Assembly: GCA_030042915.1 (NCBI GenBank)
Contig: JASHYS010000268.1
Location: 1-5,352 of the forward strand
Source of the DNA: Acidobacteriaceae bacterium
GTDB lineage: Bacteria; Acidobacteriota; Terriglobia; Terriglobales; Acidobacteriaceae
DNA: 5,352 nucleotides
Direction: 5' to 3'
Shown: positions 1 through 4,357 of the stretch, one piece after another
Layout: each line of letters begins with the position of its first letter
Numbering within the stretch: the first letter of the stretch is position 1
Notes under the pieces: model-generated
Told to the model about the DNA's origin: nothing
What the model saw: only the letters and a program-made list of their open reading frames with translations
Databases searched by the model: none
Program-made: the position numbers and the translations under genes

Positions 1-2361
1 CCGCCCGGCTGGTTCACCCGCGTGGAGACCTGGACCCGCGCAGCGCGCGACGAGGGCGTGTTTGTCACCGTTCCCGCCGAAGCGCAACAGGCGCTTCTGT
101 TTCTCGCCCCGGAAACCGGCGGCGACTTCAATACGCTGCGCAACGCGGTGCGCGGGCGGCCTGGATCGTTTGTGCGCGCCGCACAGGATCTGCAGGCGGC
201 AAGCTGGGAACGGATGCGGCTTGAATCTTATCTCGACGCCATCAAAGTCACCTCGCAGTTCGATCCCACGGCCCTCAAGACGCACACCGAAATGGCGGCG
301 CGCAGCCTGGGAATCAAGATCAACGAAAGCTGTTTTCAAAAGCCGCCCGATCAGCAGGCGTCCTGTTTGTCGCAAAACTCCGAAGGCATGGTGCTCGACG
401 ACGCCAATGCGCAGTCGCTGGTGGATCAGCTCGCCACCGGATCGGCGCTCGACCTGATGAATCAGCTCAGTTCAACCACGCTGGCCGGCGGCGGCGTGTA
501 CAGTCCCTACGTCGGCGCCATTGTCGACACCGCGAGGATTCTCAGCTCGTTGCATACGGCGCACTTCCAGTACATTCCCGCGCTGGCGCTGCCGCGGTCC
601 GACACCTTGAACCTGCGGCTGAACATGCCGCCTTCATTCCGCAATCCCAAGTCGGTGGTCGTGGTGGCGCTGCCTCCCGTTGGACCGGCGCGGCCCGAGC
701 CGCTGCATCCGGTCAACCCCGAAGATACGGCTTGCGCCCTGAAGCCGGGCCTTGTGATGGCCGCCGAAGGAGCTCCGCTGGTCTTCGCCACGCAGATGGG
801 TCATGACCTGGTTCTGCACCTCGAGCCGGATGGCCTTGCGAAGAGCACGGTGCCCGACATCCCGTTAACCGCTGATGCTAGCGGCGGCGGCCTCGCGCCA
901 ACCCAGCCCATCAAGGATTTGCCCGGAGGCGAGTTCACCGCAGTGGTTCGCGGCAAGTGGGGTTTTGACGACTGGCAGGGACCCGAGTTCCAGCTTGTTG
1001 CGCCGCAGGCCGGCAAGTGGTCGCTGGCCCCCGATGATCAAACGGCTTTGGTCGTCGGCCGCAATGACACCTTGCATCTCAACGGTGCGGGATCAGTCTG
1101 CGTAGAGAAGGTGGAGGAGCAGACGAGTGGAAGCCACGAATTGAAGCTCGCCTGGAAATCGCCCAGTCCGGATGAGGTGGAGGTGACGGTCCCGCTGAAA
1201 GAAGCTGCGCCCGGGCCGGTGAAGATCGCTGTTTATCAGTACGGGCTGCCCAAGCCCGACCGTCTTTCGATGGTGGCCTACGAAGCAGCCGCGTCGCTGG
1301 AGCGGCTGACACTCAGCAGCGGCGATAAAGTGGCGCTGCTCAAGGGAACACGACTCGATGAAGTGGCGACGGCCAAGGTGGAGGGCATCACCTTCAAGCC
1401 CGCTACGCTCAACCGCGTGGAGGATGCCGATCAACTGACGATGAATGCCGCCGGATCGACGACGAACCTCCAACCCGGGGACTCTTATACGGCTCACGTC
1501 GATCTTAAGGACGGGCGCGTGCTCGAGGCTCCTGTCACGGTTGATGCGCCGCGGCCGCAAGTCACACTGCTCAGCAAGGCGGTGCAGAACGGAGACAAGG
1601 ATTCGCTTCCGCCGGTGCAGTTTGGCAGCCCCAACGACCTGCCGGTCGACGGAAAGATCGTCTTCTTTCTCAAGTCCGTCGTGCCGGCGGCATTTCCTCG
1701 TGACGAAAAAGTGGAAGTGGCTGCCGCCGACTTGAGCTTCCATACCACGCTCGCGTTGAACGACGGCGGCCTGATGCTGGAAGACGCGGGAACGGCAGTG
1801 GGCAGCATCGAACCCCTTGCCCGTTTCGGCTCATCGGCTTTCGGCCCGATCTGCGTGCGCCCCATTTCTCCTGACGGCACCGCTGGAGACTGGCAGCCGC
1901 TGGGCACGTTGGTCCGCCTGCCAGGATTTACCAGTCTGAAGTGTCCGCGTGCGGTTTCCAAGCCTTGCCTCCTCGGCGGAACCAATCTCTTCCTGGCCGC
2001 GTCGTTTGCGGCCACGTCCGCGTTCGACAATCCCGCCGATGTGCCGGCCAATTTTGCCGGCACGGAACTCATCGTTCCCCATCCCCTCAACGGTACGCTG
2101 TATGTGAAGTTGCGCGACGACCCGGCAACCGTACAGGCGGTGAGCTTGCCGGTAACGACGCTGGTGCTGCCGGCAGGATCGCAAGCGCGTGCCGTTCCGC
2201 CGCAATCCGCAGGTCCTGGCGCAACATCGGCAACGCCGTCAGGCACCAGCGCTACAGATGACAGCCCGCCTGCCGCCGCAGAGCCGGCTACGCCGCCAGC
2301 TCCGCAGACTCCGCCTGCCGGCGCCGCGCCATCTCCGGCGCCAAAGCCGAGCACAAATTAA
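1..2361 (+). CDS. Large protein of unknown function, 5'-partial, Pro/Ala-rich C-terminal tail
   Basis: The frame is open from the first base to a TAA at 2359-2361, giving 786 visible residues. A GTG at 22 could serve as a start, but the seven codons before it read as ordinary protein (PPGWFTR), no Shine-Dalgarno precedes it and no signal peptide follows it. The true start is therefore probably left of the window. Residues 1 to about 190 look mostly helical. From about 200 to 730 the sequence alternates short hydrophobic strands with Gly/Asp/Pro turns, as in stacked beta-sandwich (Ig/IPT-like) domains; this is a judgement by eye. The last 55 residues (from about 732) are Pro, Ala, Ser and Thr rich and surely disordered. 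Seven cysteines are visible (about 111, 122, 245, 367, 618, 648, 656); the close pairs 111/122 and 648/656 could form disulfides in an exported protein. I do not recognise the family. The reading frame is secure, but function and location are not. Confidence 0.85.
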   Translation, partial: PPGWFTRVETWTRAARDEGVFVTVPAEAQQALLFLAPETGGDFNTLRNAVRGRPGSFVRAAQDLQAASWERMRLESYLDAIKVTSQFDPTALKTHTEMAARSLGIKINESCFQKPPDQQASCLSQNSEGMVLDDANAQSLVDQLATGSALDLMNQLSSTTLAGGGVYSPYVGAIVDTARILSSLHTAHFQYIPALALPRSDTLNLRLNMPPSFRNPKSVVVVALPPVGPARPEPLHPVNPEDTACALKPGLVMAAEGAPLVFATQMGHDLVLHLEPDGLAKSTVPDIPLTADASGGGLAPTQPIKDLPGGEFTAVVRGKWGFDDWQGPEFQLVAPQAGKWSLAPDDQTALVVGRNDTLHLNGAGSVCVEKVEEQTSGSHELKLAWKSPSPDEVEVTVPLKEAAPGPVKIAVYQYGLPKPDRLSMVAYEAAASLERLTLSSGDKVALLKGTRLDEVATAKVEGITFKPATLNRVEDADQLTMNAAGSTTNLQPGDSYTAHVDLKDGRVLEAPVTVDAPRPQVTLLSKAVQNGDKDSLPPVQFGSPNDLPVDGKIVFFLKSVVPAAFPRDEKVEVAAADLSFHTTLALNDGGLMLEDAGTAVGSIEPLARFGSSAFGPICVRPISPDGTAGDWQPLGTLVRLPGFTSLKCPRAVSKPCLLGGTNLFLAASFAATSAFDNPADVPANFAGTELIVPHPLNGTLYVKLRDDPATVQAVSLPVTTLVLPAGSQARAVPPQSAGPGATSATPSGTSATDDSPPAAAEPATPPAPQTPPAGAAPSPAPKPSTN

Positions 2362-2391
2362 CAAAGCAAAAACCAGCCTGCCACGGCGGGC
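2362..2391 (-). terminator. Weak terminator-like hairpin downstream of the ferredoxin gene
   Basis: Read on the minus strand, GCCCGCC (2391-2385) and GGCAGGC (2382-2376) can pair, and are followed by TGG and then TTTTTGCTTTGTT. The T-run is good but the stem is poor: it has one C/A mismatch and the arms sit only two bases apart, so the innermost pair cannot form. On the plus strand the mismatch becomes a G/U wobble but there is no T-run. The position just past the ferredoxin stop supports a terminator; the stem quality limits confidence. Confidence 0.35.
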
Positions 2392-2405
2392 AAAAGATAG
2401 TATCC

Positions 2406-2421
2406 CCAGGCCCAAGCCTGG
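2406..2421. repeat. Perfect 6-bp inverted repeat in the convergent junction
   Basis: CCAGGC (2406-2411) and GCCTGG (2416-2421) are exact inverted copies around a four-base loop. The hairpin lies between the 3' ends of the large plus-strand gene and the minus-strand ferredoxin gene. No T-run follows directly on either strand, so it is not a canonical intrinsic terminator. It could still stall polymerase or protect the 3' end of either transcript. Confidence 0.4.
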
Positions 2422-2490
2422 TGAACAGATATGGCCAGCATTCCGGACCGCTTCACCGGGCGTAAGATCCCATTCCCGACCTGTGCGGTC

Positions 2491-2742
2491 TTAGTTGAAG
2501 TAGGCTTTGTTCTTTTCAGCAAACGCAGACTTATCGGCAGGCAGCTCATCCTGCGGATAGATCGCGTTCTGCGCGCAGACCGCGACGCAACTGCCGCAGT
2601 CGATGCACTCGTCGGGATTGATGAAAACCTGCGACACTGTTGCCGCGGCGGCATCGCTTTCAGCAGGCGCAATAGCCGCGGTGGTGCACTCCGGTACGCA
2701 AACGAAGTCTTTAATGCAGGCGTCGGTCACGACATAAGCCAT
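2491..2742 (-). CDS. Small 7Fe-type ferredoxin, [3Fe-4S] plus [4Fe-4S]
   Basis: This encodes an 83-residue soluble electron carrier of the bacterial ferredoxin fold. It has exactly seven cysteines: C9, C15, C19, then C46-x2-C49-x2-C52-x3-C56. By analogy with 7Fe ferredoxins, C9, C15 and C56 would hold a [3Fe-4S] cluster and C19, C46, C49 and C52 a [4Fe-4S] cluster. Three details differ from classical members. The first pair is C-x5-C rather than C-x7-C. The segment between C19 and C46 is long, at 26 residues. The proline that normally follows the last cysteine of each motif is missing (T20, A57). The ATG at 2742 is chosen because GAGGAG (2757-2752) lies 9 bases upstream and the family begins MAYV; an in-frame start at 2835 would add 31 Pro/Gly-rich residues unlike ferredoxin. 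The gene stands alone, converging on the large gene and diverging from the membrane-protein gene. Its redox partner is not visible. Confidence 0.93.
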   Translation of the reverse strand: MAYVVTDACIKDFVCVPECTTAAIAPAESDAAAATVSQVFINPDECIDCGSCVAVCAQNAIYPQDELPADKSAFAEKNKAYFN

Positions 2743-2751
2743 GGGAACTCG

Positions 2752-2757
2752 CTCCTC
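2752..2757 (-). promoter_or_regulatory. Shine-Dalgarno site fixing the ferredoxin start
   Basis: The minus strand reads GAGGAG nine bases before the ATG at 2742. It decides between this start and the longer in-frame possibility at 2835, which would place the purine run inside the coding sequence. Confidence 0.7.
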
Positions 2758-2820
2758 GGTCGGGGCTGCGTCTGGGCCGCGCCCACAGCTTGAGGCTACC
2801 GGCGGTGGCCCTCCCCGGAC

Positions 2821-2836
2821 CGTGACACCAATCACG
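2821..2836. promoter_or_regulatory. CRP/FNR-like palindromic operator, CGTGA-N6-TCACG
   Basis: CGTGACACCAATCACG has perfect five-base arms around a six-base spacer. GTGA-N6-TCAC is the core recognition pattern of CRP-type members of the CRP/FNR family. The dyad centre (2828.5) lies about 86 bases upstream of the ferredoxin ATG. A weak -10-like TAGCCT on the minus strand (2798-2793) would put a transcription start near 2786, about 42 bases from the centre, which is the spacing used by class II CRP/FNR activation. The dyad is directly visible; the regulator and the promoter assignment are inference. Confidence 0.4.
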
Positions 2837-2927
2837 TCCTAATTCGCCGGCTCCCGCACATCTCCCCGATTACGGTACTCTGCTTACGCCAATCCTGACC
2901 AGTTTGCGCGTTGAGCGCTCTGTCCCG

Positions 2928-2936
2928 TGCTAGACT
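2928..2936 (+). promoter_or_regulatory. Possible extended -10 promoter of the membrane-protein gene
   Basis: TGC-TAGACT matches the extended -10 pattern TGn plus a hexamer agreeing with TATAAT at four of six positions. No good -35 lies 16-18 bases upstream; TTGAGC at 2911-2916 is only 14 bases away. The perfect palindrome GAGCGCTC (2913-2920) sits just upstream and could be an operator. A start near 2943 would give a leader of about 60 bases. Confidence 0.3.
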
Positions 2937-2950
2937 CGCCTCACTTCCCC

Positions 2951-2960
2951 TTGGGCCCAA
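2951..2960. repeat. Perfect 10-bp palindrome in the leader region
   Basis: TTGGGCCCAA is its own reverse complement. It lies between the possible promoter at 2928-2936 and the ribosome-binding site of the membrane-protein gene, where a dimeric repressor could act. With no spacer it is too short to form an RNA hairpin. It could also be chance in GC-rich DNA. Confidence 0.2.
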
Positions 2961-2990
2961 TCCCATCCCCTGCGCGGCTCGCGCGTACAC

Positions 2991-2997
2991 AAGGAGG
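2991..2997 (+). promoter_or_regulatory. Strong Shine-Dalgarno site for the membrane-protein gene
   Basis: AAGGAGG is a near-perfect match to the anti-Shine-Dalgarno end of 16S rRNA and lies eight bases before the ATG at 3006. It fixes the start and argues that this frame, not the long overlapping minus-strand frame, is the gene. Confidence 0.85.
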
Positions 2998-3005
2998 TTC
3001 CACGG

Positions 3006-3752
3006 ATGGCGTCAGCCTCGCAAGCCGCGGTAACTCACCGCATGCCCGCGGTCACCGGCCGCAACGGTCTCGTCGACCGGTACTTTTATCTCTTTGCCTC
3101 GCTGCTTTTCGCCGGAATCGTGGTTTGGGGATTCAGCAAGACCGTGGACCAACACCTGTTTCACGCGTCGCCGCCGCGCCCGCTGCTGCTCTGGTTTCAT
3201 GGCGCAGCGTTCTCCTCGTGGGTGCTGTTTTATATCTTGCAATCGGTGCTCGTGCGCACCCGCAACGTCAAAATTCATCGCTCTCTGGGCTGGTTCGGCG
3301 CCGGCCTTGCGTCGGTAATGGTGGTGCTGGGCTTCGTCATCTCGATCATCATGGCGCGTTTTGACTGGTTCACCCTTCACGAGACCGGCACCGATGTCTT
3401 TCTCAGCATTCCCTGGGGCGACATGTTTGTGTTCGGCCCATGCGTGGCGCTGGCCATTCTCTGGCGCAAGAAGCCCGAACTGCATCGCCGCCTGCTCTTC
3501 ATCGCTACCTGCGCACTGCTCGACGCGCCCTTTGGCCGCAGTGATTACATCTTCGATCACAATCTCTATTACCCGTGCCTCGATGTGGTTATTCTTCTCG
3601 GCGTGGTGCGCGATCTCCTGGTGAACCGCAGTGTTCACAAGGTGTATCGCGTCGCGCTGCCCATTGTGTTCGCTTGGCAGGCTCTTCTTGTTTACCTGTA
3701 TAGCGTGGCTCCCGCGTGGTGGCACACCCTGACCAGCCGGATTGTGGCGTAG
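3006..3752 (+). CDS. Multi-pass membrane protein of unknown function
   Basis: The 248-residue product has a short polar N-terminus (1-24) and then six or seven hydrophobic segments, roughly at 26-43, 59-83, 95-116, 137-153, 161-173, 190-206 and 215-234. Loops carry Arg/Lys/His clusters such as RTRNVKIHR (84-92) and RKKPELHRR (154-162). H65 at the head of the second segment (WFHGAAFSSW), H91 (IHRSLGW) and H160 (LHRRLLF) stand at membrane borders. The block from HG through LHRxLGW resembles, from memory, a widespread group of uncharacterised bacterial inner-membrane proteins. Membrane-edge histidines could bind haem or a metal, but nothing here proves this. The start is fixed by a strong Shine-Dalgarno. 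The gene is divergent from the ferredoxin gene, so shared control is possible, but a functional link is only inference. Confidence 0.9.
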   Translation: MASASQAAVTHRMPAVTGRNGLVDRYFYLFASLLFAGIVVWGFSKTVDQHLFHASPPRPLLLWFHGAAFSSWVLFYILQSVLVRTRNVKIHRSLGWFGAGLASVMVVLGFVISIIMARFDWFTLHETGTDVFLSIPWGDMFVFGPCVALAILWRKKPELHRRLLFIATCALLDAPFGRSDYIFDHNLYYPCLDVVILLGVVRDLLVNRSVHKVYRVALPIVFAWQALLVYLYSVAPAWWHTLTSRIVA

Positions 3753-3773
3753 CCTGTCAAGACTGGCCCGCCC

Positions 3774-3810
3774 CAAACAAAGGAAAAGGCGGCGACGCAT
3801 CAGCGCCGCC
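3774..3810 (-). terminator. Intrinsic terminator of the Gln/Asn-rich gene
   Basis: GGCGGCG (3788-3794) and CGCCGCC (3804-3810) form a perfect seven-pair all-GC stem with a nine-base loop. On the minus strand the stem is followed at once by TTTTCCTTTGTTT, as in a rho-independent terminator, and it lies 33 bases past the stop of the minus-strand gene ending at 3844. The stem could also slow plus-strand transcription from the membrane-protein gene, but the plus-strand side lacks a real T-run. Confidence 0.6.
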
Positions 3811-3843
3811 GCCCGGGTATGTATTGTTCTGGTTATTTATGAT

Positions 3844-4071
3844 CTACCGGTTTCCGGTTCCTGACTTCCGCTCTGTGTCGTGTTCCTGTTCCTTTTGCAC
3901 GTCCTTCCTTCCCTGCTGCGGGTTTTGCTGATAGGACGGATTCTGCTGCTGATGCTGCGGGTTCTGCTGATGGGACGGATTCTGGTGCGGGTCATTGGTT
4001 TGCTGGTTGGATTGTTGAGGATTGCGTTGCCCTGTCTGAGGCTGCCGCTCGGTCTGGCTCTCGTTGGCCAT
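3844..4071 (-). CDS. Small Gln/Asn/Pro-rich hydrophilic protein with 13-residue repeats
   Basis: This is a 75-residue protein of unknown function. It begins MANESQTERQPQ and is dominated by Gln, Asn, Pro and His up to about residue 53, then ends in a charged Lys/Arg/Glu/Asp tail (GRKDVQKEQEHDTERK). It has no cysteine, no signal peptide and no hydrophobic segment, so it is probably cytoplasmic and disordered. Residues 30 to 52 are built from a 13-residue unit starting QNPSHQQNPQ and then QNPSYQQNPQ. Low-complexity frames are often spurious, but this one has a strong GGAGG seven bases before its ATG, a plausible promoter upstream and a good terminator after its TAG. A different frame across the same DNA (117 codons from 4190) lacks these. 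Small hydrophilic proteins of this kind are sometimes stress-induced; nothing in the sequence proves that here. Confidence 0.7.
   Translation of the reverse strand: MANESQTERQPQTGQRNPQQSNQQTNDPHQNPSHQQNPQHQQQNPSYQQNPQQGRKDVQKEQEHDTERKSGTGNR
3915..3992 (-). repeat. Two tandem 39-bp repeats inside the Gln/Asn-rich gene
   Basis: Bases 3915-3953 and 3954-3992 are head-to-tail copies differing at 5 of 39 positions. Because 39 is 13 codons, the repeat keeps the frame and encodes the repeated Q-N-P-S-(H/Y)-Q-Q-N-P-Q block. Slipped-strand duplication is the likely origin, and copy number may vary among strains. Confidence 0.75.
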
Positions 4072-4078
4072 GGTGTTT

Positions 4079-4083
4079 CCTCC
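4079..4083 (-). promoter_or_regulatory. Shine-Dalgarno site of the Gln/Asn-rich gene
   Basis: The minus strand reads GGAGG, extending to GGAGGAAA, seven bases before the ATG at 4071. It is the main reason to accept this low-complexity frame as a gene and to set its start. Confidence 0.75.
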
Positions 4084-4100
4084 AGCTTGCTAAGATGCGT

Positions 4101-4130
4101 TTCATAGCAAGAGGTGCGCCAGCCAGCCAA
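4101..4130 (-). promoter_or_regulatory. Candidate promoter of the Gln/Asn-rich gene
   Basis: On the minus strand TTGGCT (4130-4125) and TATGAA (4106-4101) are 18 bases apart, each agreeing with the sigma-70 consensus at four of six positions. A TGC just before the -10 gives it the extended form. Transcription would start near 4094, leaving a leader of about 22 bases that contains the Shine-Dalgarno. The remainder of this divergent gap (4131-4320) shows only a short GCTTG/CAAGC inverted repeat at 4176-4192 and no gene. Confidence 0.4.
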
Positions 4131-4320
4131 TCTCAATTCCATAAAACTAAAAACTCCATGAGCGGCATCCAGCTCGCTTGTCCGCGGCAAGCGCCGCCCG
4201 CAAAAAGCTCAGGTGAAAAACTCATCTGAATCCACCGGCCCAGGCTGGCAGACGCGCATCGACAGCACGTCGGCGTGAGGCGATTCGCAGGCGGGCGTAT
4301 CTCGAGCAATCTAACGGGTC

Positions 4321-4348
4321 TTCAGGGTCACGCACCGCCATTTAAACT
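4321..4348 (+). promoter_or_regulatory. Weak promoter-like sequence immediately before hisS
   Basis: TTCAGG (4321-4326) and TAAACT (4343-4348) are separated by 16 bases, with three and four matches to the sigma-70 hexamers. An overlapping TAGACA (4348-4353) is an alternative -10. Either would start transcription within a few bases of the hisS ATG. The ATG lacks a usable Shine-Dalgarno, as AGG at 4353-4355 is only two bases away. The pattern suggests a leaderless or nearly leaderless transcript but is weak on its own. Confidence 0.25.
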
Positions 4349-4357
4349 AGACAGGTT

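Noticed and set aside
1494..2354. 286-codon open frame on the minus strand inside the large plus-strand gene
   Set aside because: It is antisense to a longer frame with consistent protein-like composition, has an Ala/Gly/Pro-rich start that mirrors the Pro/Ala tail, and has no convincing ribosome-binding site. Long antisense frames are common in GC-rich coding DNA.
2743..2835. 31-codon N-terminal extension of the ferredoxin from an ATG at 2835
   Set aside because: The extension is Pro/Gly-rich, unlike ferredoxins, and would bury the good Shine-Dalgarno and the candidate operator inside coding sequence. The start at 2742 fits the family.
3012..3800. 262-codon minus-strand frame opposite the membrane-protein gene
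   Set aside because: The plus-strand frame has a near-perfect Shine-Dalgarno and clear membrane segments. The minus frame is rich in His/Arg/Gln without domain features and runs through the terminator hairpin.
3915..3992. Possible CRISPR array or mobile-element repeats
   Set aside because: Only two directly abutting copies exist with no spacers, and they keep the reading frame of a coding sequence, so they are an internal coding repeat.
3837..4190. 117-codon minus-strand frame overlapping the Gln/Asn-rich gene
   Set aside because: It lies in another frame, its start at 4190 lacks the strong Shine-Dalgarno seen before 4071, and its repeated RPIS-type motif is just the 39-bp DNA repeat read out of frame.
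4131..4357. Possible T-box or other tRNA-sensing leader upstream of hisS
   Set aside because: I see no T-box consensus, no specifier stem and no terminator/antiterminator pair. The likely promoter also lies too close to the ATG to leave room for a structured leader.
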